NCBI RefSeq assembly: GCF_033807535.1
Contig: NZ_CP136856.1
Span: 2,289,001 to 2,353,000, forward strand
Source: Oceanisphaera sp. IT1-181
GTDB lineage: Bacteria; Pseudomonadota; Gammaproteobacteria; Enterobacterales; Aeromonadaceae
Length of the DNA: 64,000 bases
Direction of reading: 5' to 3'
Shown here: one piece after another, positions 45,775 through 54,514 of the stretch
Layout: each line of letters opens with the position of its first letter
How positions within the stretch are numbered: the first letter of the stretch is position 1
Notes under the pieces: generated by a model
Seen by the model: only the letters and a program-made list of their open reading frames with translations
What the model was told of the DNA's origin: nothing
Database searches by the model: none
Made by a program: the position numbers and the translations under genes

Positions 45775-47400
45775 ATGAAAAAGACCCGTGCCACCGCCAT
45801 TCCTGATGATGTCGAGAGCTTGAAACAGCAGCTACTTGAGATGCAAACCTTGCTGCAAAAATCGCAGCGAGAGAGCTTGCATCATCAACAGGAAAGTGAA
45901 CGGGTGCAGAAAGAAAGTGCCCATCATCAGCGAGAAGCGAAGCGTTTTCAGCAGTTATATAACCACGCGCTTGAGCAGTGGCAATTAGCGTTGAGGAAGC
46001 GTTTTGCGGCCAGCAGTGAAGGTCACCCCGGCCAAGGCGAGTTGTTTAACGAAGTCGAGGAGTGCCTGACGCCCAGCGCCGAAGAAGTCGCCGCCGATGA
46101 AACCATTACCTACACGCGCAAGAAGTCGCGTCGCCCGAGCTTGGCGGCTGAGCTACCCCGTGAAGATGTAGTGCATGATATTGCGGACGCAGACAAGGTC
46201 TGTGATGACTGCGGCCATGATTTACATCAGATGGGTGAAGAAGTCAGCGAGAAGCTAGAGTTTATTCCGGCCACGGTGAAAGTCATTCGTCATATCCGAC
46301 CGAAGTACAGCTGCCGTTGCTGCGAACAACAGGCTACGCGTACCACGATTAAAATAGCACCGGCACCGGCCAGTCTGTTACCGAAAAGCATTGCCACCCC
46401 GACCTTACTGTCGCAAATCATTACCGCTAAATATCAGTTTGGGTTACCGCTGTATCGGCAAGCAGCGTTATTTAAAAGCTTCGGCATTGAACTGCACCGC
46501 CAAACCATGAGTCGATGGCTATTAAAGGTCAGCACCCAGTTAACGCCGCTTTATCAGCGGATGCACGCCTTGATGCTAGAGCGGCCGGCATTGTGGTCTG
46601 ACGATACGTCAGTCAAGGTCATCGACGTTGATAAAGTGCAATGCACCATGTGGGTGTATGGCTGTGGCGGCGATAAACCCGCAGAGTCGCTGAATAATAT
46701 GCCCTCACCGCCCAATATCGTGCTGTACGACTATCAAGATGGCCGCGGCGGCATACACCCCAATACCTTTTTAGCGGGCTATCACGGCTTATTGCACGTC
46801 GATGGCTACGCAGGTTATCACGGTACCGACGCGATGTTAGCCGGTTGCTGGGCGCATGCGCGTCGGAAGTTTATCGAAGCCAAAGCCGTGCAACCCAAGG
46901 GCAAAATCGGTCGTGCCGACCAAGCACTGAACCTAATACAAAAGCTGTATGGTATCGAGAAGCCCATTCGTCAGCTGTCGATAGAGGACAAGCGCGCTGC
47001 TCGCCAAGCCCAGTCGGCTCCTATCATGGAACAACTTAAAGCGTGGCTAGATAAAGCGCTGCACCAAGTGCCGCCCAAAAATGCCATTGGTAAAGCCATC
47101 GGCTACACCTTGAATCAATGGGACAAGCTGCAGGTGTATCTTGAACATGGCGCAGCAGCGATTGATAACAACCGTGCCGAGCGGGCCATCAAGCCGTTCG
47201 TGATTGGCAGAAAGAACTGGTTGTTCTCGAATAGCCGCAGCGGTGCCCAAGCCAGTGCCATGCTGTACAGCCTGATTGAAACCGCCAAAGCCAATGACGT
47301 ACCGCCGGGTGTTTATCTCACGGCACTGTTTGAACAATTACCTCATCTCATCGATGGCGAGTCCGTCGACCACCTGTTGCCCTGGGCTATCCGCTTATAA
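45775..47400 (+). CDS. tnpC: IS66 transposase TnpC
   Basis: The 541-aa DDE transposase has an N-terminal coiled coil (about 10-75), a zinc-finger region (CDDCG and CRCC), and a catalytic domain with LWSDDTSVKVID (first D), LHVDGYAGY (second D) and NRAERAIKPFVIGRKNWLFS (E). It is complete, with the usual C-terminal tail. Confidence 0.95.
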   Translation: MKKTRATAIPDDVESLKQQLLEMQTLLQKSQRESLHHQQESERVQKESAHHQREAKRFQQLYNHALEQWQLALRKRFAASSEGHPGQGELFNEVEECLTPSAEEVAADETITYTRKKSRRPSLAAELPREDVVHDIADADKVCDDCGHDLHQMGEEVSEKLEFIPATVKVIRHIRPKYSCRCCEQQATRTTIKIAPAPASLLPKSIATPTLLSQIITAKYQFGLPLYRQAALFKSFGIELHRQTMSRWLLKVSTQLTPLYQRMHALMLERPALWSDDTSVKVIDVDKVQCTMWVYGCGGDKPAESLNNMPSPPNIVLYDYQDGRGGIHPNTFLAGYHGLLHVDGYAGYHGTDAMLAGCWAHARRKFIEAKAVQPKGKIGRADQALNLIQKLYGIEKPIRQLSIEDKRAARQAQSAPIMEQLKAWLDKALHQVPPKNAIGKAIGYTLNQWDKLQVYLEHGAAAIDNNRAERAIKPFVIGRKNWLFSNSRSGAQASAMLYSLIETAKANDVPPGVYLTALFEQLPHLIDGESVDHLLPWAIRL

Positions 47401-47625
47401 CTCATCCCTAAGACGACACGTTAACATCGGTTAATGTGGCTTGTTAGGTGTGGTTCCAGTGACGCTTACGCTTGTCACACCTATGTATAAGGTGCCTTGA
47501 GGTTTATTGGTAAGAATGTAAACAGCGGGTGACTTATGCATAAGTTCAATTTTGGCGGGGTTATAGAGGAAGAGTAGCTAGTTGTTACATGCTCTGCTGA
47601 GCCTATTTACCTAAATAAAAAACCG

Positions 47626-48490
47626 AGATCCTGACGTGCGCCAGGATGACGACTAAAAATACAGCAGACACAGCCCTACTGCCGTCATACCGTGCTCGCC
47701 ACGGTATCTCGCTCTTAGTACCCAAACACCAAATCAGATCCTGACGTGCGTCAGGAAGACGGCTCAAGGGCGCGCTCTTAAGGTTTATTTTTGCCGTCGT
47801 ACCGGACCAGCTCCGGTATCTCGCTCTTAGTACTAAAACCTAAAAACTAGATCCTGATGGGCATCAGGAAGACGGCCAAGAGCAATCACAACACCGCTCT
47901 TTTTTGGCTCTACTCCCTTAGCTGTTTTACCGGACTTGCTCCGGTATCTCGTTTTATGCTTCAGGTCTAAAAACTAAACCGAGATCCTGATGGGCATCAG
48001 GAAGACGGCCAAGAGCAATCACAACACCGCTCTTTTTTAGCTCTACTCCCTTAGCCGTTTTACCGGACCTGCTCCGGTATTTCGTTTTATGCTTAAGGTC
48101 TAAAGACTAAACCGAGATCCTGATGGTCATCAGGATGACGGCCAAGAGCAACCACAACACCGCTCTTTTTTGGCTCTACTCCCTTAGCCGTTTTACCGGA
48201 CCTGCTCCGGTATCTCGCTTTATGCTTAAGGTCTAAAGACTAAACCGAGATCCTGACGTGCATCAGGATGACGGCTAAAACAACACACCGCTCTTTGCCG
48301 TCATACCGTGCTCGCCAGGTATCTCGCTCTTAGTACTAAAACCTAAAAACTAGATCCTGATGTGCATCAGGAAGACGGCTTTAGGCGAGATCCTGACGTG
48401 CGTCAGGATGACGGCTTTAGGCGAGATCCTGATGTGCGTCAGGATCTAGTTTTTAGGCGAGATCCTGATGTGCGTCAGGAAGGCGGCTCA
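47626..48490. repeat. Dense family A array with a 133-bp tandem unit
   Basis: The gap 47542-48532 is almost wholly repeat. At least seven composite elements lie between about 47626 and 48380. Within them a 133-bp unit (GACGGCCAAGAGCAAYCAC, starting at 47871, 48004 and 48137) recurs with exact period. The end (48390-48490) is a run of right arms only (GCGAGATCCTGAYGTGCGTC). Arms vary in sequence but mostly stay paired. No gene is supported. Confidence 0.88.
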
Positions 48491-48532
48491 AGGGCAGCGC
48501 TACCTTGCATAGTCTACTTAGCGCCCTTGATT

Positions 48533-49051
48533 TTATGTTGAATTACCGTCCCGCTGTTGGTTATAGCCACCATATTGCGGTGGAGGCGCCTGTGGCGAAG
48601 CTGCACTTTGATTTCCACCCTGTTTTTGTGACTGTTGCCCTCCTGGCTGTGGAGCTTTAGCGCCTTGCTGCGGCGGCTTAACGTAGCCCTGATCCTTGAG
48701 TAGCTGACAGATACCCGCAGGAATGTGCGAATTAAGCTTCATGGCCTTTAATTTGACTTCGGTACGTGGTTTTCCTGTTTCTTTGTCTTCCCACTGTTCA
48801 ATTTCGAACTTACCTTCCAAGTCGAGGTAATCCCCAATTGTAAGCGGCGGCAAATCCTTCAATCTTCCCACATCGACGGCAATAAATTGGGTGCGTTCGA
48901 TAAATTTTTGCTCTTTTTTAGAATAGTAACCATCATCAATGGCCACCACGAACATGCCAAACGGGCCGTATTGACCATGCTTAATGAAGGTTTTAGATAC
49001 ATGACCAGAAATCTGCCACTGATTTTTTTTGTTGCTCTTGGTGATAAACAT
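48533..49051 (-). CDS. SSB-like OB-fold single-stranded DNA-binding protein
   Basis: The 172-aa protein has an OB-fold resembling SSB: an N-terminal strand region WQISGHVSKTFIKHGQYGPF, FIERTQFIAVDVGRLKDL, and GDYLDLEGKFEIEQWEDKET followed by EVKLKAMKL. The tail from about residue 128 is Gln/Gly/Pro-rich, as in SSB. It ends QQRDGNST, without the acidic DDDIPF-type tip that recruits partner proteins. GAGGAA precedes the ATG. It is not the usual chromosomal ssb; a plasmid or integrative-element paralogue is the likeliest source. Confidence 0.75.
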   Translation of the reverse strand: MFITKSNKKNQWQISGHVSKTFIKHGQYGPFGMFVVAIDDGYYSKKEQKFIERTQFIAVDVGRLKDLPPLTIGDYLDLEGKFEIEQWEDKETGKPRTEVKLKAMKLNSHIPAGICQLLKDQGYVKPPQQGAKAPQPGGQQSQKQGGNQSAASPQAPPPQYGGYNQQRDGNST

Positions 49052-49350
49052 ATTGAATTTCCTCTTGTAAAAATTCCAACTAAGAAAGCCAAGGTAAAGT
49101 GATACCTAGTTAAAGGTAGCTGTTGGAAATTTTAAAGCTGAGCGTTACCGCAAAGGGTCGATGGCGTCGTCATCGTTGAGGTGGGGCAGTTGTGCGAACA
49201 GTGCTGAGCTAGAGAGCAATGTTGAATGCTTAATTGTTAATGTTGAATGAAAGCGAAGGGACTGCTCGAGTGCTCAGCACCAAGCTAATGCTGAACTTAA
49301 AAGCGGTCGAATGAATTCAACCCTACAAAAGGCCAGAGCCAAACCCTCAC

Positions 49351-49765
49351 CTTCGTCATCGCGAGGAGTGTAACGACGCGGCAATCCGGGCCAACGGCCA
49401 CACAAAAAACACCGCCCTACTGCCGTCATACCGTGCTCGCCACGGTATCTCGATCTTAGTACCAAAACCTAAAAACTAGATCCTGATGGTCATCAGGATG
49501 ACGGCATAAGTGCGAGATCCTGACGTGCGTCAGGATGACGGCGAAAAACACAGCAGACACAGCCCTACTGCCGTCATACCGTGCTCGCCACGGTATCTTG
49601 CTCTTAGTACTAAAGCCTAAAACAAGATCCTGACGTGCGTCAGGATGACGGCTAGAAATACTGCAGACACAGCCCCTACGGCCGTCATACCGTGCTCGCC
49701 ACGGTATCTCGCTCTTAGTACTAAAACCCAAAACCTAGATCCTAATGGCCATCAGGATGACGGCT
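49351..49765. repeat. Mixed repeat block downstream of flgL
   Basis: The gap 49052-49963 has heptamer-like TGTTGAATG repeats (about 49219-49250), a family C left half (about 49357-49388) and family A composites at about 49424-49503, 49572-49651 and 49683-49763, with a half element at 49518-49543. All family A copies share one orientation. No gene is supported. Confidence 0.82.
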
Positions 49766-49806
49766 TAAAACATCGCTGTGCGTCTTACGCCATAAGTTAA
49801 ACAAAA

Positions 49807-49831
49807 ACACCGCTCTTTGTGGGAGCGGTGT
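49807..49831 (-). terminator. Terminator after flgL
   Basis: The hairpin ACACCGCTC-N7-GAGCGGTGT is followed by TTTTTG in the minus direction, about 130 bp after the flgL stop. The same stem occurs after flgN (61177-61201). Confidence 0.75.
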
Positions 49832-49963
49832 CTCTGTTTAGCTTGATACTGCTTGTTGTTTTGTTGCACAAAACCGGCCGGCTGAAGCGGCCTCTACTGG
49901 GGTAGGTGCTTGGGTTTTCTTTTACCCCTCACACCTTACTCTTCACCCTTCACGGGCGAAGCC

Positions 49964-51220
49964 CTAGATATAATTAAACAAACTCATGTTTTGGATTTTT
50001 CCGAACATGGTTTGAGTGGCTTGTAGGGCGACCATGGTTTGGCTGAATTCGCCGGTGGCTTTGGCGTAGTCTAGGTCTTCCATGCCGCTGCGCAGTTTAT
50101 TGAGCGTTAATGTCATGTCGGCATGGGTTTCTGCTTGGTTATCGAGACGCTGCATGCGGTTACCCGTGTCGGCTCGCACCCGAGTAAAGTGGACGCCCAT
50201 AGCATCGAGTTCATCGAGTATATCGCCATACTCACCTTGCCCATTCGCGTTATGGCCATCACTTTCTAACCATGATTTGGCGCGGTTTAAAATATCAAAA
50301 ACTCCGAGTTCGTCATGGCCTGTGCCGTCTTTGACACTTGAGCTCAGTTTGATTTCATCGCCTACTTTTGCATCACCTTTAATAAGAATATCGACTCCAT
50401 CGACCGTCATTATATCTCCGGCCGTATAAGGCAATGCCGCAGGCAACGCTGGAATGGTATTTCCATTCGCATCAGTCTTATTAATCATATAAGAGACTTT
50501 GCCGAGCTCAGGCGGTGTACGTTCAACAAATTCAATCTGATAGGGGTGAGCATCAGTAAAAGCTCCTCGATCGCTAATACTAGCGCCTTCCACTCGTACC
50601 TGATCTGTTCTGGACTCGTCACCCAAATTGTACTTAACGGTAAAATCACCACGCGGATTAGGCACGCCGCCAAACACTAACTCACCGTCATGGTTTAACG
50701 CTACTTTAACGCTATTGCCAATCACTATTTGCCGCTGGCCGCTGTCACCGCTGTATTTAATATCGCCATTGGGCTGACGAGTAAAAGGGTCACTGTCGGT
50801 TTGAAAACCACCAAAAATGGCTTGGCCAAATTCGTCTTTGCTATTGGCGATATCCAACATTTCATCAAATCGGCTTTGTAACTCATTTTTATAAGCGTCA
50901 CGCTCTTGCTGTGATATCGCTCCACTGTTGGCTTTGAGCATGATTTCTTTTACTTGCTGAGTGATATTCTCCGCACTGGTTAAACCACTCTCTTCTCGGC
51001 GTAAGCGGTTTTCTGCAAGCGTTATATTAGTTTGGTATTGTTGCAGCTTAGTCAACTCTTGCTTGTAGTTAAAAATACCGTTGGCCGCTACTGGGTCGTC
51101 ACTGGCATATTCAACACGCTTACCGGACGACATTTGACCCAACTGACGGTTTGCCTCAGAAGAGCGGGCACTGATGTTGTCTAGGTTACGCTGAATAAAT
51201 TGAAAACTGGATATGCGCAT
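49964..51220 (-). CDS. flgL: Flagellar hook-filament junction protein FlgL
   Basis: The 418-aa protein has flagellin-like ends (MRISSFQFIQRNLDNISARS, MSSGKRVEYASDDPVAANGI; C-terminal DYAKATGEFSQTMVALQATQ). It forms the junction between FlgK and the filament. It is the last gene of flgFGHIJKL, 9 bp after flgK. Confidence 0.96.
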   Translation of the reverse strand: MRISSFQFIQRNLDNISARSSEANRQLGQMSSGKRVEYASDDPVAANGIFNYKQELTKLQQYQTNITLAENRLRREESGLTSAENITQQVKEIMLKANSGAISQQERDAYKNELQSRFDEMLDIANSKDEFGQAIFGGFQTDSDPFTRQPNGDIKYSGDSGQRQIVIGNSVKVALNHDGELVFGGVPNPRGDFTVKYNLGDESRTDQVRVEGASISDRGAFTDAHPYQIEFVERTPPELGKVSYMINKTDANGNTIPALPAALPYTAGDIMTVDGVDILIKGDAKVGDEIKLSSSVKDGTGHDELGVFDILNRAKSWLESDGHNANGQGEYGDILDELDAMGVHFTRVRADTGNRMQRLDNQAETHADMTLTLNKLRSGMEDLDYAKATGEFSQTMVALQATQTMFGKIQNMSLFNYI

Positions 51221-51229
51221 GACGATTCC

Positions 51230-53176
51230 TTAGCGTATTTGCAAGAGCGTGTTCATGGTCTCGGAAGCGACGGTAACCACCCGTGCCGAGGCCATGTAGG
51301 ACTGCTGAAAACGCAGTAAGTTAGCGGCTTCTTCATCTAGGTTGACCCCAGAGGTAGACAGCATGCGATCGTAAGATTGGTTATAAGACGCCTCGGTCGC
51401 CAAGGCTTTTACGCGTTGGTTTTTGGTAAGGCCACCTATTTCTACTGCCGTTTTATTGAGGCTGTCGGTGACTGTGGACTTGCCGTTATCCAGCCATTTT
51501 TTGTTTTGAATGTCAGCAAAGGCCAAGGCGTTGGTATTGTTACCCGAGCCTTTCGCTTGTTTGATCACAAATTGATCGTACTGCTCTGGCTTGCCTTTGA
51601 TGTTAATTTGTACGTCACCAATAGTTATAGCGCCATCTGTAGGAGTGCCGGTGAACAAAGCAGGCACGCTCCCATCTTTATCCGTAACCACATAATTAGT
51701 ACCATCAAACTTGACGCTCAACGGATACTTGTTCTCATCAATCTTATCGGCTGGTGTCACATCAACCAATTTCACTTCAACTTTCCCAGTACCGGTATTG
51801 TCTTTATTGGCATCCACCATCACTGAGCCAGAAGCAGCAATTTGATCACCAGTATTCAGGTTTACTTCTAAATCGTTGCCACCTTGGCGGGTGGGTCGAA
51901 TAAGCATTTCGTCGTTAGTTTTAGGCGCTTCGCTCAAGGTAATGTTAAAACCTAAATCTGGGTCTAATACCGCAAGTGTCAGCTCTGTACTTGGCGCTAC
52001 TGGGCCGGTTACACCCACATCATATGCCTTACCCGTGGTGGTATCGGTTAACTTATAATCGGTGCCATCGTACTTAAGCTTGTACTCCCCACCGGTCAGC
52101 ATGGCGGTGTCGGTAATTTCTACTGCGCCTGTCATGCCTGAGTTACTGCTTAAAAAGCGGTTGGCCTTTGCTTCTGAGGTATTAATATCGGTAAAGAAGT
52201 TTTTACCAACCTCGCCGTTTAAATCCACGCCCTGCTTTTGCACTTGGTTAAAGGCATCGGCAATGGAGATGGCCACTTTACCCATATCACTTAAGTTAGG
52301 GCCGAGTATTTGGTCACGATAATGAAACAAAGCACCCATTTCGCCGCCAAGGGCTTGGCTGCCTTTAATGCGGGTTGCCAGCTCGGGCTTGCCGGGGGCG
52401 GTTAAATACAGTTCGGTTTGTTGTGGATCCGGTGAGCCAGCGCGTACTTCCATGCCGTAGGCTTGGTTACCACTGACTAAGGGCTCGCGCCCGCCTAGCA
52501 TCACCGAAATCATGCCGTTTTTATCTTTGAGCGTGGTGATTGATACTTCTTGGCCCAGCTCTTGGATCAAGCGATCGCGCTGATCGAGCAAGTCGTTGGG
52601 CGAGCCATTAAGGCCCGCATTGGCGATCTCTTGGTTAAGATTGGCAATGCCCGCGGTAATAGAAGACACATGAGCGGCGCGCGAGTCGAGGTCGCGATTT
52701 TTAATCGTCATCTCTTGCTCAAGCGAGCTGTAGTATTCGTTAAAGTGGCTGGTAATGTCTTTGGCGTTGGCCAGCATTAACTCGCGGTTACCCAAGTTAC
52801 CTGGGTTATCCGTGACGGCATTAATGGCTTTATACATGTCGTCGAGACTGGCGGCCAAGCCTTTGTTTACGCCCGCCAAGCTTTGATCCAAGAAGCTTAA
52901 GTGATTATACAGAGCCTCAGCGCCTGCTTTTTCGGTGTTGTTGATTAACACGTCTTTAAAGGCGTATTCTTGATACATGCGCGTGACGTCGGTCACCCGA
53001 GTACCGGTGCCATAAAACTGGGCGCCCGAGTACATGTGCAGGGTAGTGGATTGCTCTGCCCGCTGGCGGCTAAAGCCTTCGGTGTTCACGTTGGCAATGT
53101 TATGACCGGTGGTTGCCAGCTGACTTTGTGCTGCCAGCAAGCCACTCACGCCGGTTTGATACATATCAACAGCCAT
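51230..53176 (-). CDS. flgK: Flagellar hook-associated protein FlgK
   Basis: The 648-aa protein has the N-terminal rod/hook signature (YQTGVSGLLAAQSQLATTGH, NIANVNTEGFSRQRAEQ) and C-terminal SGVNLDEEAANLLRFQQSYM. It connects hook and filament. The central region (about 340-570) is a variable domain rich in Asp, Thr and Lys. It follows flgJ after 9 bp. Confidence 0.96.
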   Translation of the reverse strand: MAVDMYQTGVSGLLAAQSQLATTGHNIANVNTEGFSRQRAEQSTTLHMYSGAQFYGTGTRVTDVTRMYQEYAFKDVLINNTEKAGAEALYNHLSFLDQSLAGVNKGLAASLDDMYKAINAVTDNPGNLGNRELMLANAKDITSHFNEYYSSLEQEMTIKNRDLDSRAAHVSSITAGIANLNQEIANAGLNGSPNDLLDQRDRLIQELGQEVSITTLKDKNGMISVMLGGREPLVSGNQAYGMEVRAGSPDPQQTELYLTAPGKPELATRIKGSQALGGEMGALFHYRDQILGPNLSDMGKVAISIADAFNQVQKQGVDLNGEVGKNFFTDINTSEAKANRFLSSNSGMTGAVEITDTAMLTGGEYKLKYDGTDYKLTDTTTGKAYDVGVTGPVAPSTELTLAVLDPDLGFNITLSEAPKTNDEMLIRPTRQGGNDLEVNLNTGDQIAASGSVMVDANKDNTGTGKVEVKLVDVTPADKIDENKYPLSVKFDGTNYVVTDKDGSVPALFTGTPTDGAITIGDVQINIKGKPEQYDQFVIKQAKGSGNNTNALAFADIQNKKWLDNGKSTVTDSLNKTAVEIGGLTKNQRVKALATEASYNQSYDRMLSTSGVNLDEEAANLLRFQQSYMASARVVTVASETMNTLLQIR

Positions 53177-53185
53177 GATGTGTCC

Positions 53186-54178
53186 TTATGCTTGTGCTAC
53201 CAATCGGGTAACGGTATCAAAAATGGAACTGAGTTTGTCGGCATATTTGGGGTCGGTCGCGTAGCCCGCTTGCTGCAACTCTTTAAAATACTGCTTAGGC
53301 GAACCGGTTTGTTGCAAGGCGTTGCCGTAGCGCGGGTTCTCATGCAAAAAATCTACATAATTGTTAAAGCTGTCATTAAAGGAGCCATAAGCTCGAAACG
53401 GCGCTTTAACCTTTACCGCTATGCCTTGCTCATATTCCAAGGTATTCACCCAAGTTTTAGTGCTCTTCCAACTGTTATCGGCCTTGATGCCAAAAAGATT
53501 ATGGCTAGAGTCACCATTTTTTAGCCCGATGATCTTTTTACCCCAGCCAGTTTCCAGTGCAGCCTGCGCCAGCATGGCCTCGGGCGGCAATCCCATGCGC
53601 TTACCTGCGGCTACTGCAGCGGGCATTAAGCGCTTCACAAAGTCTTCTGGTGTGCGAAACGGTTCACTGGCGTTATAGACCACTGCGTCTTTATCGTTAG
53701 CTGACAGGCTAGCGGCTTGTAACGGCGGTCGCGCCATTTCTTTGGCTTTTTCAACCGCGCCTGCTACGCCGTCGGCACCCAATGGCCGCACCACTTTGCC
53801 AGAGATACGACGCACATCTGTTAGATCAAACTGGCGAGCTTGGGGCTGAGGTGCGGGCTGTTCACCGCCTAATTGCTTACTCACTAAGTCTGCTAAGCCT
53901 AAGCTGCCGCGCTTACTGAGTTCTGCCGACATCTGTTGGTCATGCATATCTTGATAATGTTCGGTGTAGCGGCTGTTCATGGGGCCATCGGATTCAAACA
54001 CCTTATTGGCCGCACGCATCGATTTAAACAGCTGCTGGGTAAACAAGCTTTCAAACTGGCGCGCAGCTTCGTCCAGCGCCTTGCCTCTGTCTTCGGCAAA
54101 ACCTTGTTGGCGCAGTTTATCTAACCCTTGGATATCGTTAACCAAGAGGCTATTACTGTATGAATCGACCGGTTTCAT
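53186..54178 (-). CDS. flgJ: Flagellar rod cap and peptidoglycan hydrolase FlgJ
   Basis: The 330-aa, two-domain protein has an N-terminal rod-cap domain (about 20-105, with ESLFTQQLFKSMRAANKVFE) and a C-terminal glucosaminidase domain (about 175-328) with catalytic E209 in AQAALETGWGKKI. It caps the rod and opens peptidoglycan. A 336-bp repeat block separates it from flgI. Confidence 0.96.
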   Translation of the reverse strand: MKPVDSYSNSLLVNDIQGLDKLRQQGFAEDRGKALDEAARQFESLFTQQLFKSMRAANKVFESDGPMNSRYTEHYQDMHDQQMSAELSKRGSLGLADLVSKQLGGEQPAPQPQARQFDLTDVRRISGKVVRPLGADGVAGAVEKAKEMARPPLQAASLSANDKDAVVYNASEPFRTPEDFVKRLMPAAVAAGKRMGLPPEAMLAQAALETGWGKKIIGLKNGDSSHNLFGIKADNSWKSTKTWVNTLEYEQGIAVKVKAPFRAYGSFNDSFNNYVDFLHENPRYGNALQQTGSPKQYFKELQQAGYATDPKYADKLSSIFDTVTRLVAQA

Positions 54179-54214
54179 CCGCTACTCCTAAAAAAACATA
54201 CCCGACACCAAACC

Positions 54215-54450
54215 GTGCCGAATAAATTGGCACCTACAAAAACCAAAACCCAGAACCCAGAACCCAGAACCAGATCCTGACGTGCGTCAGGATGACGGCG
54301 AAAAACACAGCAGACACAGCCCCTACGGTCGTCATACCGTGCTCGCCACGGTATCTCGCTCTTAGCACTAAAACCTAAAACCAGATCCTGATGGTCATCA
54401 GGATGACGGCATAAGTGCGAGATCCAGACGTGCGTCAGGATGACAGCTAA
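54215..54450. repeat. Repeat block in flgJ-flgI gap
   Basis: The block contains a family B right arm (CCGAATAAATTGGCACCTAC, about 54218-54237), a CCCAGAA heptamer run (about 54249-54271), a family A half element (54272-54299), a composite (about 54331-54410) and a degenerate half element (54418-54446). Confidence 0.8.
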
Positions 54451-54514
54451 AACAAACAAAACATACCGCACTTTGCCTAGCTGGGCGCTTGGTGCTGGGT
54501 GCCGGGCGCTGCTT

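Larger units (their letters stand above)
44950..47469 (+). mobile_element. IS66-family insertion sequence, complete, 2520 bp
   Basis: Terminal inverted repeats begin GTAAGCGTCAC at both ends and continue with CCACACCT (left) and its partner (right). The element is flanked by the perfect 8-bp direct repeat GCTTGTCA (44942-44949 and 47470-47477), the duplication length of IS66. It carries tnpA, tnpB and tnpC, all intact, so it is probably active or recently so. Confidence 0.95.
44720..47541 (-). pseudogene. GIY-YIG domain gene split by IS66 insertion
   Basis: The two halves flank the IS66 element: codons 1-22 at 47478-47541 and the rest at 44720-44949. Removing the element and one copy of the 8-bp duplication restores an unbroken 97-aa frame. 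Its product has SPAVYILTNKPQGTLYIGVT, with the paired VYI and YIG motifs, then RVWQHK and ALSREKQLKNWKRVWKIQLI. This is the small stand-alone GIY-YIG family, of unknown cellular role. No other lesion is seen, so the insertion is probably recent. Confidence 0.92.

Noticed and set aside
47626..48490. CRISPR array
   Set aside because: Repeats are palindromic composites with repeated rather than unique spacers; there are no cas genes, and units are 133 bp or irregular.
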